64,000 nt of DNA from Pseudomonas taeanensis MS-3 (GCF_000498575.2 NZ_AWSQ01000001.1:1159914-1223913); one strand, 5' to 3'; shown: positions 35,551-46,174, counted from the stretch's first letter. Numbers and translations: made by a program. Notes: a model not told the origin generated them from the sequence alone.

Positions 35551-35575
35551 AACGCCCGGCCCAGTGTCGGGCGTT
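35551..35575. terminator. Bidirectional terminator between phaF and phaD
   Basis: AACGCCCG (35551-35558) pairs with CGGGCGTT (35568-35575) around a 9-base loop, with T residues after the right arm, in a convergent gap. Confidence 0.7.
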
Positions 35576-35592
35576 TGCGTTTCAGCGCTCAC

Positions 35593-36207
35593 TCAGCTTT
35601 GCAGATAGCGTTGCGCCAGATGTTCGGCAGCGAAGCGTGAGTCAGCTGTCAGGTGCGGAGCCACCAGCATCATCACCTGGTAGACCACCAGGCGGCTTTC
35701 GCCCTGACTGCCGAGAATGCGTTGGTAGTCGAGTGAAAACAGCAGGGTCAGGGTGATCTGCTCGACCAGTTGTCCTAGGGCCTGGGTGTCGCTGACCAAC
35801 TGGTTTTCCGCTTTCAAGCGGGCCAGCAATGACGCCAGCGTGCGTTTCAGCGCATTCAGCCAATGGCTGATGCCACGTGCCAGCTTCGGCAAGCGTCCAG
35901 CCAGGTTGGACAGGTCCTGAAACAGGAAGCGGTAGTGCGCCATACGCTCGACGATCAGGTGCAGGAACAGCCAGTAGTCTTCCGCATCCAGACGCGCATC
36001 GGCGGGTGGGTCGAGCAGCGGCGCCAGTTCTGCCTGGAAGCGTTCGAACAGCCCGAGAATCAGTGGTTCCTTGCCGTGGAAGTGGTAGTACAGATTGCCA
36101 GGGCTGATCCCCAGTTCGTTGGCGATCTCCAGAGTGGGGACGTTTGGTTCGCCCTGCTGATTGAACAGCGCCAGGGCACATTCAAGGATACGCTCGCGGG
36201 TTTTCAT
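35593..36207 (-). CDS. phaD: TetR-family regulator PhaD
   Basis: 204 aa. N-terminal helix-turn-helix (VPTLEIANELGISPGNLYYHFHGKE-type sequence, about 23-48). In P. putida PhaD activates phaC1 and phaI promoters in response to an acyl-CoA-like ligand. Last gene of the phaC1-Z-C2-D cluster. Confidence 0.94.
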   Translation of the reverse strand: MKTRERILECALALFNQQGEPNVPTLEIANELGISPGNLYYHFHGKEPLILGLFERFQAELAPLLDPPADARLDAEDYWLFLHLIVERMAHYRFLFQDLSNLAGRLPKLARGISHWLNALKRTLASLLARLKAENQLVSDTQALGQLVEQITLTLLFSLDYQRILGSQGESRLVVYQVMMLVAPHLTADSRFAAEHLAQRYLQS

Positions 36208-36285
36208 GGGCGCTTATTCTGACCACGGAAAAAGGGAGGTAACTGGCCGGAAAGCGGCCGGCAGTTATTGGGCGAGTGCAGGCAT

Positions 36286-37968
36286 TCAGCGTACATGCAC
36301 GTAGGTACCGGGAGCCGCTTCCATCGCTGGGTGTTTCTCGCTGCCGAGGGCTGGCAAAGTGTCGCGCTGCTCGCCGGAGCGCTCTTGAGCCCAGCTCAGC
36401 CATTGCGGCCACCAGCTGCCTTGCACGTGTTTGGCGTCGTGGTACCACGCGCGCGGGTCTGAGCTGAGTTTGTTGCATTCGTAGTAGTTGGCTTTGGGAT
36501 TGCCAGGCGGGTTGAGGATGCTCTGGATATGTCCGCTATTGGACAGGATGAAACGCTTGTTGCCGCCGAGCAGCAGGGCCGAGCGGTACACCGCGTCCCA
36601 GGGGGTGATGTGGTCGTTGATACCGGCCACGCTGAAGCTGTCTATGGTGATTTTTTTCGGATCAATTGGGGTGCCGCAGACTTCCAGGCCGCCGGCATGG
36701 TTCAGCGGGTTGTATTTGAAAAAATCGATCAGGTCGCCATGCAGCGCAGCCGGCAGGCGGGTGTTGTCGTTGTTCCAGTAGAGAATGTCGAAGGCCGGCG
36801 GTTGTTTGCCGAGCAGGTAGTTATTGACCCAGTAATTCCAGATCAGGTCATTCGGGCGCATCCAGGCGAACACCTTGGCCATGTCGCGGCCGTCCAGGAC
36901 GCCCCGTTGATAAGAGCGGCGCTTGGCTGTTTCCAGGGTCTTTTCGTCGGCGAAGAGCATGGCCGGACTGTCGAGCTGGCTGTCCAGCAGGCTGACCATG
37001 TAGGTTGCGCTGGCGACTTTGCGCAGCTGTCGTTTGGCTTGCAGGTAGCCTTGCAAGGCAGCGATGGTCAGGCCGCCGGCGCAGACGCCCAGCAGGTTGA
37101 CGTCCTTGCTGTTGGTGATCGAGCGGCATGCGTTCATGGCTTCTTCCAGGGCCTGCACATAGCTCGACAGGCCCCACTCGCGATGTCGCGCATCGGGGTT
37201 GCGCCAGCTGATGATAAATGTCTGTAAGCCGTTCTTCAGGGCGTACTGGACGAAGCTCTTATCGCTAGCCAGGTCGAAGATATAGAACTTGTTGATTTGC
37301 GGTGGAACGATCAACAGGGGCCGGGCGTACTGTTTTTCGCTCATCGGGCTGTACTGGATCAGCTCCAGCATCTCGTTGCGAAATACAACTGCGCCGGGTG
37401 TGGTGGCTAGATTGCGGCCGACCTCGAAGGCCTGTTTGCTGACTTGCCTGGGCAAACCATCGTTGTGCAGCAGGTCGTCGAACAGTTGGCCCAGACCTTT
37501 GAACAGGCTGCTGCCGCCGCTGTTGAACAGCTCTTTGAGCGCCAGTGGATTGAGCGGGCTGTTAGAGGGCGACAGCGCGTCGCTGAGCAACGCCGAGACA
37601 AAGCGCGCGCGGGCGAGATCGTCGGCAGGTAGATCGCTTTCGTCGATCCACAGGTTCAGCTGTTTTTGCCAGACCAGGTAGGCCTGCAGACTGCGCCGGT
37701 AAAATGGATTGAGTTGCCAGGTCGGGTCGGCGAAGCGGGCGTCCTGCGGATTAATCTTATGCAGTGTGTCGCCGAGCAGTACGCGGCCTAACTGGCCGCC
37801 CAGGGCCAGGGTATGGCGGGCGCTGAGCAGCGGGTGTTTGAGGCCATTCAGCGCCAGACTGCGTACGGTGGAAAATAGATCGCGGCCGCGCATTCCGACC
37901 ATGGCGCTTTGGACATTCATGAAGTTGGCCGGGACGGGTAAAGAGCCAGTAGGTGGCTTGTCTCGCAT
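36286..37968 (-). CDS. phaC2: Class II PHA synthase PhaC2
   Basis: 560 aa from the ATG at 37968 with GGAG upstream, the usual length. Alpha/beta-hydrolase synthase with the lipase-like box GVCAGG (nucleophilic Cys, about 294-299), VNLLGVCAGGLT, the catalytic Asp in DHITPWDAVYRS and His in NSGHIQSILNPPG. Polymerises 3-hydroxyacyl-CoA (C6-C14). Close paralogue of phaC1 on the other side of phaZ. The 173-base gap to phaZ includes a GCCCTA/TAGGGC stem at 38094-38108. Confidence 0.96.
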   Translation of the reverse strand: MRDKPPTGSLPVPANFMNVQSAMVGMRGRDLFSTVRSLALNGLKHPLLSARHTLALGGQLGRVLLGDTLHKINPQDARFADPTWQLNPFYRRSLQAYLVWQKQLNLWIDESDLPADDLARARFVSALLSDALSPSNSPLNPLALKELFNSGGSSLFKGLGQLFDDLLHNDGLPRQVSKQAFEVGRNLATTPGAVVFRNEMLELIQYSPMSEKQYARPLLIVPPQINKFYIFDLASDKSFVQYALKNGLQTFIISWRNPDARHREWGLSSYVQALEEAMNACRSITNSKDVNLLGVCAGGLTIAALQGYLQAKRQLRKVASATYMVSLLDSQLDSPAMLFADEKTLETAKRRSYQRGVLDGRDMAKVFAWMRPNDLIWNYWVNNYLLGKQPPAFDILYWNNDNTRLPAALHGDLIDFFKYNPLNHAGGLEVCGTPIDPKKITIDSFSVAGINDHITPWDAVYRSALLLGGNKRFILSNSGHIQSILNPPGNPKANYYECNKLSSDPRAWYHDAKHVQGSWWPQWLSWAQERSGEQRDTLPALGSEKHPAMEAAPGTYVHVR

Positions 37969-38141
37969 TGGGTAACACTCCGTCGTTAAACCATTGAGAC
38001 TCAAGGTCTACGGGCCTGCAGCAAGGCTTATGCCAGGGCTCGCAGCCAGTCCATTACAGACAGTGTTGTGCAGAACTTCAAGTAGTTAAACCTGCCCTAA
38101 AGTAGGGCGAATATGCAGGTCGGGCGCTACAGTGGTGCGGC

Positions 38142-38999
38142 TCAATAACTGCGAGAGGGCGACGTTTGCGGATGCATCACCGCGGGCTGGCGCTCCTCGG
38201 CGAGGAACTTCATGATGATGGGCGCCACTGCTTCGGCACGGGTCACCAGGAACAGGTGGCCATCGTCGATTACGTGCAGCTCGGTATTGGGGATTCGCCA
38301 GGCCAGCAAACGCATGTTGATCAGCGGGATCAGCGGGTCGTCGTCGCCGGCCAGCACCAGAGTCGGTTGGCGGATCTTGTGTAACCAGTGGATGCTGGTC
38401 CAGCCGAGGCCGGCGAACAGTTGCCAGTAGTAACCCATCTTACCCCCGGAACGCACCTTGCTGGCATGCGCCAAGGCCAGTTTTGGGTCGCGACGGAAGG
38501 CCCCACCATAAATGTCCGGAGCGATCTGTACGCCGTAGGATGGTTGGATATAACGCCGTGGACTGGCCATGCGCCAGAGCACTTTTGGCTTGCCTGGAAC
38601 CATCACCGCGCCGGCCGACGTGGCGGCCAGCACCAGTTTCTTGCAGCGTTCTGGATAGTCGTGGGCGAATTGTTGCGCCAGAGCGCCGCCCCACGACACG
38701 CCAATGGCGTTGACCTGGCCGTAATCCAGGTAATCGAGCATACGCGCCGCCAGCTTGGCCAGGCCGGGGAAGCGGTAGGGCGTGCTGGGGGTCGAGGAAC
38801 CGCCGACGCCGGGCACGTCGAAGGCGATCACTTCGAGGTCCGGGTCGAGCGCCCGGACGAAGGGCATGACCAGTTCCAGGTTGGCGCCGATGCCATTGAA
38901 AATCAGCAGCGGCACCATCAGCCCGTTGCCGGGACGAACGGCGGTACGGATGGTCTGGCCATCCAGTTCGATGGTACGAAATACGAATGGTAACGGCAT
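38142..38999 (-). CDS. phaZ: Intracellular PHA depolymerase PhaZ
   Basis: 285 aa from the ATG at 38999; a TTG start 18 bases upstream is possible but the family starts MPLPF. Alpha/beta-hydrolase with the lipase box GVSWGG (about 100-105), LAGDDDPLIPLINMRL and the catalytic His in DDGHLFLVTRAEA. Mobilises stored mcl-PHA to 3-hydroxy acids. Confidence 0.95.
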   Translation of the reverse strand: MPLPFVFRTIELDGQTIRTAVRPGNGLMVPLLIFNGIGANLELVMPFVRALDPDLEVIAFDVPGVGGSSTPSTPYRFPGLAKLAARMLDYLDYGQVNAIGVSWGGALAQQFAHDYPERCKKLVLAATSAGAVMVPGKPKVLWRMASPRRYIQPSYGVQIAPDIYGGAFRRDPKLALAHASKVRSGGKMGYYWQLFAGLGWTSIHWLHKIRQPTLVLAGDDDPLIPLINMRLLAWRIPNTELHVIDDGHLFLVTRAEAVAPIIMKFLAEERQPAVMHPQTSPSRSY

Positions 39000-39106
39000 G
39001 CGCAGAAGCCCTATCAATTTAAATGCTGAGTCAGGCTGTCCCGGCCGCTCCCAAAACCTCCAGGTAAACCTGGTTCACCAACCCGACAGCGTTGGCCGGG
39101 TAGGCG

Positions 39107-39128
39107 AACGGCACGTCCCGGTGCCGTT
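39107..39128 (-). terminator. Hairpin between phaC1 and phaZ
   Basis: AACGGCAC (39107-39114) and GTGCCGTT (39121-39128) flank a 6-base loop just after the phaC1 stop; a second palindrome, CCAGGT-AA-ACCTGG, lies at 39060-39073. No T run. A partial terminator or attenuator between phaC1 and phaZ has been proposed in other pseudomonads. Confidence 0.5.
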
Positions 39129-39153
39129 AGCAGTGTTGCCCAGTGCGCGCTGT

Positions 39154-40833
39154 TCAGCGTTCGTGGACATAAGTTCCCGGCGCGGCCTCGCCAGCGGGAT
39201 AGCGTTTGTTGCCGAGGCTGGTCGGCGCCTTCTTGGTCTTGCCGGAGCGTTCGCCAAGCCAGGCCTGCCAGTGCAGCCACCAGGAATCGGCGTGCTTGGT
39301 CGAGCCTTCCTGCCAGGCCTTCGGGTCGAGCGGCATGTCCGTATTGGTCATGTAGCGTGCCTTGGGGTTGCCAGGCGGGTTGAGGATGCTCTGGATATGC
39401 CCACTGTTGGACAGCACGAATTCGCATTTGCCGCCGAACAGGTGTGCCGACTTGTAGCAGGACTCCCACGGCGTGATGTGATCGGTGGTGCCCGCGAGGC
39501 AGAACAAGTCGCAGGTGACTTGGTTGAGGTCGATGGGCGTGCCGCATACTTCGAGGGCATTGGCGCGGGTCAGCGGGTTGGTCTTGAACATCTCGATGAA
39601 CTCGCCGTGTAGCGCTGCGGGCAAGCGAGTCGTGTCGTTGTTCCAGTAGAGGATATCGAAGACGGGCGGCTCGTTGCCGAGCAGGTAGTTGTTGACCCAG
39701 TAGTTCCAGATCAGGTCATTTGGGCGCATCCAGGCGAACACCTTGGCCATGTCGCTGCCTTCCAGTACCCCTGATTGATAAGAGCGTCGTTTGGCTGCTT
39801 CCAGGGTTTTCTCGTCGGCGAACAGTGCAACTTGGGTATCCAGCTGAGTATCCAGAACGCTGACCAGCAGGGTCAGGGCGTGTACCTTCTGTTCGCCGAG
39901 CGCGGCGTAATGGCCGAGCAGCGAGGCGGTGGTCAGGCCGCCAGAGCAGGCGCCGAGCATGTTCAGGTCTTTGCTGCCGGTGATCGCCAGAACTGCGTCG
40001 ATGGCTTCCTTCAGCGCTTCGATATAGCTCGACAGGCCCCACTCGCGCTGCGCCTTGGTCGGGTTACGCCAGCTGACCACGAAGGTCTGTATGCCGTTAC
40101 GCAGCAGAAAGCGCGCCACGCTCTTCTCTGCCGACAAGTCGAAGATATAGAACTTGTTGATCTGCGGCGGTACCACCAGCAATGGACGTTCATGCACCTG
40201 TTCGGTGCTCGGGCGGTATTGGATCAGTTCCAGCAGGTCATTACGGAACACCACAGAGCCTTCGCTGGTGCCCAGGTTCTTGCCGACTTCGAAGGCGTCC
40301 ATGTTGACCTGGCTCGGCATGCCGCCGTTATTGACCATGTCCTTGGCCAGATGGGACAGGCCATCGAGCAGGCTCTTGCCGCCGGTTTCGAAGAAGCGTT
40401 TGACTGCGGCAGGGTTGGCCATGCTGTTGCTCGGCGCCATGGCTTCGGTCATCAGGTTGATGACGAAATGGCCGCGACTGGCATCCTGTTCCGACAGGTT
40501 GCTGTGCTCGATCCAGTCGTGCAATTCCGTGCGCCAGGATAGATAGGTCTGCAGATAGCGCTTGTACAGCGGGTTCTGGCTCCAGGCCGGATCGGCGAAG
40601 CGGCGGTCACCGGGTTCGGGTTGCAGCTCGGATTGACCGAGCAGCACGTTCTTCAGTTCCATACCGAAATGGGCGATGTGCTTGGCGCTGTGCAAGGGTT
40701 GTTTGATGGCTTGGGTGAGCACCATGCGTGCCGAGGTCAGCAGGTCTTTACCGCGAATGCCGACGACCGGGTTAAGGCCGAGGGTGCTTTCAGACGCCTG
40801 ACGTTTCAGGTCATCAGTACTTTTATCAGTCAT
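39154..40833 (-). CDS. phaC1: Class II PHA synthase PhaC1
   Basis: 559 aa, ATG at 40833 with GGAG 11 bases upstream. Synthase box GACSGG (nucleophilic Cys, about 294-299), catalytic Asp in DHITPWESCYKS and His in NSGHIQSILNPPG. First gene of the PHA operon. The 396-base region upstream (40834-41229) contains the sigma-54-type promoter candidate and no gene. Confidence 0.97.
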   Translation of the reverse strand: MTDKSTDDLKRQASESTLGLNPVVGIRGKDLLTSARMVLTQAIKQPLHSAKHIAHFGMELKNVLLGQSELQPEPGDRRFADPAWSQNPLYKRYLQTYLSWRTELHDWIEHSNLSEQDASRGHFVINLMTEAMAPSNSMANPAAVKRFFETGGKSLLDGLSHLAKDMVNNGGMPSQVNMDAFEVGKNLGTSEGSVVFRNDLLELIQYRPSTEQVHERPLLVVPPQINKFYIFDLSAEKSVARFLLRNGIQTFVVSWRNPTKAQREWGLSSYIEALKEAIDAVLAITGSKDLNMLGACSGGLTTASLLGHYAALGEQKVHALTLLVSVLDTQLDTQVALFADEKTLEAAKRRSYQSGVLEGSDMAKVFAWMRPNDLIWNYWVNNYLLGNEPPVFDILYWNNDTTRLPAALHGEFIEMFKTNPLTRANALEVCGTPIDLNQVTCDLFCLAGTTDHITPWESCYKSAHLFGGKCEFVLSNSGHIQSILNPPGNPKARYMTNTDMPLDPKAWQEGSTKHADSWWLHWQAWLGERSGKTKKAPTSLGNKRYPAGEAAPGTYVHER

Positions 40834-41095
40834 CTACGACGCTCCATTGTCCTGAGGCGAATACCGTCGTTACTGCTGTGCGCGGCGACACAGGGCTGGG
40901 GCCTGGTATTGCTCGGGTTACCGGGTGCGGATCAACTCCGCATCTATCTATGCAGCTGGCATATCAGGTCATTGAAACACTGCGGCGTTCGGCTATAGGA
41001 GTTGAGGTCAGCCTGAGGGTGCGCAAGTGCGTTTTCTCTGACTGCGTCTTGCCTGACGTTCACGCGCTACATGTATCAACGACTTGATGGCCAAA

Positions 41096-41111
41096 TGCAG
41101 GGAACTTGCCA
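41096..41111 (-). promoter_or_regulatory. Sigma-54-type promoter candidate for phaC1
   Basis: On the minus strand TGGCAAG-N4-CTGCA matches the RpoN consensus TGGCACG-N4-TTGCA at all but two of the defined positions, with the invariant GG (41110-41109) and GC (41098-41097) ten bases apart. It overlaps the inverted repeat GGAAC-N6-GTTCC (41101-41116). The leader to phaC1 would be about 250 bases. A -24/-12 promoter upstream of phaC1 has been described in P. aeruginosa. Confidence 0.6.
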
Positions 41112-41229
41112 GTTCCTTGGTTACCCGAGTTCGTCAATTAACGCAAGCTGGTCGCGATAGGGGCCAAATGTGGGGGGAGTATGCCGAGAAGGATTAGAAA
41201 ATGCGCTCTAACCGGGCGCGGGGCTCATG

Positions 41230-41604
41230 CTAGAGCATCAGTTTGACCACGGACTGCTCCGGGTCACGGGTTTTGCCAGCGGCGGCGAGGGCGCTTAGGT
41301 AGTCGGTCCACAGGGTTTCCTGCTGGGTCGCCAGCTCATAGAGATAGTCCCAGGTGAACAAGCCGCTGTCGTGGCCGTCGTCGAAGCACAGTTTTAGGGC
41401 GTAGTTGCCCGCCGGCTCGATACTGCTCAGGCCGACATGCAGTTTGCCGAATTGCAGGATGGGCTTGCCGTGGCCTTGCACTTCGGCAGAGGGGGAGTGC
41501 ACGCGCAGGAATTCGGCAGGCAGGGTATAGCGCTCGTCACCATAGGCTAGGGTCAGGGTTTTCGAAGCTTTATGCAATTCGATGGCGCTGGGGATTTTCG
41601 GCAT
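41230..41604 (-). CDS. DUF971 family protein
   Basis: 124 aa. DUF971 pattern: AIELHKASKTLTLAYGDERY, LPAEFLRVHSPSAEVQGHG, then NYALKLCFDDGHDSGLFTWDYL. In other proteins this domain is tied to iron-sulphur/carboxylase-like (gamma-butyrobetaine hydroxylase N-terminal) folds; here the function is unknown. Lies downstream of hslU, 54 bases away. Confidence 0.88.
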   Translation of the reverse strand: MPKIPSAIELHKASKTLTLAYGDERYTLPAEFLRVHSPSAEVQGHGKPILQFGKLHVGLSSIEPAGNYALKLCFDDGHDSGLFTWDYLYELATQQETLWTDYLSALAAAGKTRDPEQSVVKLML

Positions 41605-41658
41605 TGTGCTTGACCTGTGTGCCGCCCGGAGGCTCTCCGGGCGGCGTGGGTTGCTCTA

Positions 41659-42999
41659 TCAGAGAATATAGCGCGACAGGTCTTCGTCTTCAGCCAGTTC
41701 GCCGAGGTGACTGTTGACGTACGTCGCGTCGATGCGGATCGGCTGGTCGTTATGCTGGGCTGCCAGGTCGCCGGCGCTGAAGGAAACCTCTTCGAGCAGG
41801 CGTTCGAGCAGGGTGTGCAGGCGGCGCGCGCCGATGTTCTCGGTCTTCTCGTTGACCTGCCAGGCGATCTCGGCGAGGCGTTTGATGCCATCCGCAGCGA
41901 ACTCGATAGCCAGGCCTTCGGTGTTGAGCAGGGCAGCGTATTGCTCGGTCAGGGAGGCATGCGGCTCGGTGAGGATACGCTCGAAGTCTTCCGGGCTCAG
42001 CGCCTTGAGTTCGACGCGGATCGGCAGGCGGCCTTGCAGTTCCGGCACCAGGTCGCTCGGCTTGCTCAGATGGAAGGCGCCCGAGGCGATGAACAGGATG
42101 TGGTCGGTCTTGACCATGCCCAGCTTGGTATTCACCGTGCAGCCCTCGATCAGCGGCAGCAGGTCGCGCTGCACGCCCTCGCGGGAGACGTCGGCGCCGC
42201 TGGTATTGCCGCGCTTGGCGACCTTGTCGATCTCATCGATGAAGACGATGCCGTGTTGCTCCACGGCTTCCAGGGCGCGGGCTTTCAGTTCCTCCTCGTT
42301 GACCAGGCGCGCGGCTTCCTCGTCGCGTACCAGCTTGAGTGCCTCCTTGACCTTGAGCGTGCGGCTCTTCTTCTTGCCCTTGCCCATGTTGGAAAACAGG
42401 CTCTGCAGCTGATTGGTCATCTCCTCCATGCCCGGTGGGGTCATGATTTCGATGCCGGCCGGGCTATCGGCCACTTCGATGTCGATCTCCTTGTCATCCA
42501 GCTGACCTTCGCGCAGGCGCTTGCGGAACAGCTGGCGAGTGTTGGAGTCACCGGTCGGTACCGGGTCCTCATTGAAACCGGCACGTGCCGGCGGCAGCAG
42601 GGCATCGAGGATTCGCTCTTCGGCAGCATCTTCTGCGCGGTGGCGGACCTTGACCATCTCCTGCTCGCGCAACATCTTCACCGCTGCATCGGCCAGGTCA
42701 CGGATGATCGACTCGACGTCGCGGCCGACGTAGCCGACTTCGGTAAACTTGGTCGCTTCGACCTTGAGGAAGGGCGCATTGGCCAGCTTGGCCAGGCGTC
42801 GGGCAATTTCGGTTTTGCCGACGCCGGTGGGGCCGATCATCAGGATGTTCTTCGGGGTGACTTCGGCTCGCAGCTCGGCGGGCAGTTGCATGCGCCGCCA
42901 GCGGTTACGTAGGGCGATGGCGACGGCGCGCTTGGCGTCGTCCTGGCCGATGATGTGGCGGCTGAGTTCGTGAACGATTTCGCGGGGGGTCATGGACAT
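41659..42999 (-). CDS. hslU: HslU, ATPase subunit of the HslVU protease
   Basis: 446 aa AAA+ unfoldase. Walker [10 protein letters not shown] (about 56-64), Walker [15 protein letters not shown], a helical I-domain (about 110-240) and the C-terminal SRYIL-type tail (DLSRYIL) that docks into HslV. Forms a hexamer on HslV. Confidence 0.97.
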   Translation of the reverse strand: MSMTPREIVHELSRHIIGQDDAKRAVAIALRNRWRRMQLPAELRAEVTPKNILMIGPTGVGKTEIARRLAKLANAPFLKVEATKFTEVGYVGRDVESIIRDLADAAVKMLREQEMVKVRHRAEDAAEERILDALLPPARAGFNEDPVPTGDSNTRQLFRKRLREGQLDDKEIDIEVADSPAGIEIMTPPGMEEMTNQLQSLFSNMGKGKKKSRTLKVKEALKLVRDEEAARLVNEEELKARALEAVEQHGIVFIDEIDKVAKRGNTSGADVSREGVQRDLLPLIEGCTVNTKLGMVKTDHILFIASGAFHLSKPSDLVPELQGRLPIRVELKALSPEDFERILTEPHASLTEQYAALLNTEGLAIEFAADGIKRLAEIAWQVNEKTENIGARRLHTLLERLLEEVSFSAGDLAAQHNDQPIRIDATYVNSHLGELAEDEDLSRYIL

Positions 43000-43027
43000 G
43001 GGCGGCTCCGAAATAGACGACGACTGG

Positions 43028-43561
43028 TTAAATAGCCGAGTCCAGTTCCTCGATAGTCAGATTCTGATTGGTAAAGACACAGATGGACGCGGCAATGTTC
43101 AGCGCCTTTTCCGCGATTTCGTGGGCGGACATCTGCTCGGTGTTCTGCAGCAGGGCCAGCGCCGCGGCCTGGGCGAAACCGCCACCGGAACCCATGGCGA
43201 TCAGGCCGTGCTCGGGCTCGACGACATCGCCGTTGCCGGTGATGATCAGCGAGGCGTCCTTGTTGGCCACGGCGAGCATGGCTTCCAGGCGGCTCAGCGA
43301 GCGGTCGGTGCGCCAGTCCTTGGCCAGCTCGACAGCGGCGCGCACCAGATGGCCCTGGTGTTTTTCCAGCTTGCCCTCGAAGCGTTCAAACAGGGTGAAG
43401 GCATCCGCAGTGGCACCGGCGAAACCGGCGAGGACCTGGCCGTGATAGAGGCGGCGAACCTTCTTCGCGTTGCCTTTCATCACGGTGTTGCCGAGGGAAA
43501 CCTGGCCGTCGCCGCCCATGACGACTTTGCCGTGGCGACGTACTGAAACGATGGTGGTCAA
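43028..43561 (-). CDS. hslV: HslV, proteolytic subunit of the HslVU protease
   Basis: 177 aa. The start is the TTG at 43561, with GGAGA about eight bases upstream: it puts the catalytic Thr directly after the initiator residue ([20 protein letters not shown]), as the family requires. A longer frame from an upstream ATG would bury that threonine. Proteasome beta-like fold. Upstream of it is a G8 run at 43611-43618. Confidence 0.95.
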   Translation of the reverse strand: MTTIVSVRRHGKVVMGGDGQVSLGNTVMKGNAKKVRRLYHGQVLAGFAGATADAFTLFERFEGKLEKHQGHLVRAAVELAKDWRTDRSLSRLEAMLAVANKDASLIITGNGDVVEPEHGLIAMGSGGGFAQAAALALLQNTEQMSAHEIAEKALNIAASICVFTNQNLTIEELDSAI

Positions 43562-43747
43562 GGGAGAGTCTCCACGCAGCGGGGCGAAAATGCCCAATGC
43601 AAACTCAAATGGGGGGGGCGTGGGTGCTTTTCAACCGGCGGCGGCTAATTCTCGGCCGAATGGCACCGGCGTGGCTGTAACAGCAGATTACCGGCGCGGT
43701 GCTGGGTGGCGCGCAATCTGACCCGCATGGCGGGCCGTGGGGCGGGG

Positions 43748-44434
43748 TTAACGGCTGGGTCGCTGTTGCAGCAGCAGGTTGCTGAAGCCGTTGGCGGCCA
43801 GGGCTTTTTGCGACTGAGCCAGCTGCTCGCGGTTGGCGAAAGGGCCGACCAGTACCCGGTGCCAGGTTTCCTTGCGCACCGTACTGGGTTCAATGCGAGC
43901 GCTCTGGCCGAGCAAGATGATCTGCGCGCGCAGGGTTTCCGCATCGTCCTGGCGGCGGAACGAGCCGGCCTGAAGGAAGAATTGAGTGCTGCTCGGAGCC
44001 TGCGCCACCACCGGTGGGGGTGGCGGAGTCTGGCCGCTGAGGGCGGTCAGGGCACGCGCCGCGTCGATCTTGGCCGCCTCTTCGGGGCTGACCGGTTGCG
44101 GCGTCGACGGCTCCGCAGGGGGGGCGACGGGTTGCGACGGCATGATGACTTCCGACTCGGGCAGCAAGGTGTAGAAGTCATATTTGGGTGTGGCCGGTGC
44201 GGGCTTTGCGGGCGGTTTGCTCGCAGTTTTGTCCGCCTGGCCGGCGCGCGCCTGTTCGGCCTTGCTGCGCTTGATCTCGTCGCGGCCGGGTTCGAGGCTG
44301 AACAGGAACATCATGAAACCGCCGATGGTCAACCCGCAGGCCAGCCAGATCCAGGCCGGCACGGGCCTCTTCGCCGGCGCCTTGTAGCGGCTGGCGCCAC
44401 GTTTGGTGGCGGGCTTCTTGCGGGCGGCGGCCAT
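43748..44434 (-). CDS. SPOR-domain cell-division/cell-wall protein
   Basis: 228 aa bitopic inner-membrane protein: basic cytoplasmic N terminus (1-27), one span (about 28-46), a Pro/Ala-rich periplasmic linker (about 70-145) containing PKYDFYTLLPESEV, and a C-terminal SPOR domain (about 148-225) that binds denuded septal peptidoglycan. FtsN-like architecture; the same arrangement lies beside argS and hslV in other pseudomonads. Start abuts the argS stop. The 151-base gap downstream, ahead of hslV (43597-43747 region), holds no gene. Confidence 0.9.
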   Translation of the reverse strand: MAAARKKPATKRGASRYKAPAKRPVPAWIWLACGLTIGGFMMFLFSLEPGRDEIKRSKAEQARAGQADKTASKPPAKPAPATPKYDFYTLLPESEVIMPSQPVAPPAEPSTPQPVSPEEAAKIDAARALTALSGQTPPPPPVVAQAPSSTQFFLQAGSFRRQDDAETLRAQIILLGQSARIEPSTVRKETWHRVLVGPFANREQLAQSQKALAANGFSNLLLQQRPSR

Positions 44435-46174
44435 TTACATGCGCTCCAGGGTTTCCAGGCCGAGCAGTTCCAGGCCTTGCTTGAGTGTGCGCCCGGTCAG
44501 GGCTGCCAGGCACAGGCGGCTCTGCTGGGTCGCCTGGTCCTCGGCGGCGAGGATCGGGCAGTGCTCGTAGAAACTGGAGAACAGCCCGGCCAGGTCGTAT
44601 AGGTAGGCGCACAGCAGGTGCGGCACGCCTTTCTCGGCGACGCCGTTGAGCACCTCGCCGAACTGCGCCAGCTTGCCGGCCAGGTCGATTTCCTGGGGGG
44701 CCTGCAGACTCAACGGGCCGGTTGCCTGCTCGTAGCCCTGGCCCAGCTTGCGGAACACGCTGGCCACGCGGGTGTAGGCGTACAGCAGGTAGGGCGCGGT
44801 ATTGCCCTCGAAGCTGAGCATCTGCTCGAAGTTGAAGCTGTAGTCGCTGGTGCGGTGTTTGGACAGGTCAGCGTACTTGACCGCGCCGATGCCGACGGCG
44901 TGGGCGATGCGGCGCAGTTCGTCCTCGGCGAGATCCGGGTTTTTCGCCTTGACCAGGGTGTAGGCGCGTTCCTCGGCTTCGTCGAGCAGGTCGATGAGCT
45001 TCACCGTACCGCCGTCTCGGGTCTTGAATGGACGGCCGTCGGCGCCGTTCATGGTGCCAAAGCCCATGTGTTCGAGCTGCATGTCGGTGTGAACGAAGCC
45101 GGCGCGTCGGGCGACCTCGAAGGCCATCTGGAAATGCAGGGCCTGGCGTTGGTCGACGAAGTACAGCGCGCGGTCGGCCTTCAGCGTCTGGCTGCGGTAG
45201 CGCATGGCGGCCAGGTCGGTGGTCGAATACAGGTAGCCACCGCCGGCTTTCTGCACGATCACCGGTAGCGGATTGCCTTCGGCATTCTTGAACTCGTCCA
45301 TGAATACGCATTGCGCGCCATTGCTCTCGCTGAGCAGGCCCTTGTTGCGCAGAGCGGTGATGATGCCCGGCAGTTCGGCGTTGTAGGCGCTCTCGCCCTT
45401 GACGTCGGCGGGGCTGAGTTTCACGCCGAGGCGGTCATAGGCCTTCTGGCAGTGCGACAGGGAAATGTCGTTGAAACGGTGCCACAGGCGCATGCACGCC
45501 GGCTCGCCGGCTTGTAGTTGCACCACCAGCTCGCGGGCGCGTTCGGCGAAATCGGCGGAGTCGTCGAAGCACTTCTTCGCCGCGCGGTAGAAACCCTCCA
45601 GATCGGCCAGCTCGCTGTCGGCGGCCTCCGGGTTGGCTTCCATAAAGGCCAGCAGCATGCCGAACTGGGTGCCCCAGTCGCCCACGTGGTTCTGCCGGAT
45701 GACCTGGTCGCCGAGAAACTCCAGCACCCGCGCGACGGCGTCACCAATGATGGTCGAGCGCAGGTGGCCGACGTGCATTTCCTTGGCCAGGTTCGGCGAG
45801 GACAGGTCGATCACCACGGTCTGCGGACTGCCGGCTTTGCGTACGCCGAGCTGGGCGTCGGCCAGTGCGACTTGCAGCCGCCCGGCCAGCGCCTCACTGT
45901 TCTGGAAGAAATTCAGGAAGCCTGGGCCGGCGATGGCCACCTTGCTGATCTGCGCGTCGGCGGGCAGCGCGGCGATCAGTTTCTCGGCGAGGTCGCGCGG
46001 TTTCATGCCAGCCGGTTTGGCCAGCATCATGGCGATATTACTGGCGAAGTCGCCGTGGCTCTTGTCCTTGGTGTTCTCCACCTGAATCACCGGGCTGAGG
46101 CCGGCAGGTAGCACGCCTTCGGTGGTCAGGCGGGTCAGGGCTTGCTGGATCAGGTGGCGAATGCTGTCTTTCAT
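44435..46174 (-). CDS. argS: Arginyl-tRNA synthetase
   Basis: 579 aa from the ATG at 46174. Class I synthetase with the HIGH-type signature [25 protein letters not shown] sequence (about 122-140), the Arg-tRNA N-terminal additional domain (about 1-110) and DALR anticodon-binding C-terminal domain ending in LERM. The longer open frame upstream runs into the priA region and is not coding. Confidence 0.97.
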   Translation of the reverse strand: MKDSIRHLIQQALTRLTTEGVLPAGLSPVIQVENTKDKSHGDFASNIAMMLAKPAGMKPRDLAEKLIAALPADAQISKVAIAGPGFLNFFQNSEALAGRLQVALADAQLGVRKAGSPQTVVIDLSSPNLAKEMHVGHLRSTIIGDAVARVLEFLGDQVIRQNHVGDWGTQFGMLLAFMEANPEAADSELADLEGFYRAAKKCFDDSADFAERARELVVQLQAGEPACMRLWHRFNDISLSHCQKAYDRLGVKLSPADVKGESAYNAELPGIITALRNKGLLSESNGAQCVFMDEFKNAEGNPLPVIVQKAGGGYLYSTTDLAAMRYRSQTLKADRALYFVDQRQALHFQMAFEVARRAGFVHTDMQLEHMGFGTMNGADGRPFKTRDGGTVKLIDLLDEAEERAYTLVKAKNPDLAEDELRRIAHAVGIGAVKYADLSKHRTSDYSFNFEQMLSFEGNTAPYLLYAYTRVASVFRKLGQGYEQATGPLSLQAPQEIDLAGKLAQFGEVLNGVAEKGVPHLLCAYLYDLAGLFSSFYEHCPILAAEDQATQQSRLCLAALTGRTLKQGLELLGLETLERM

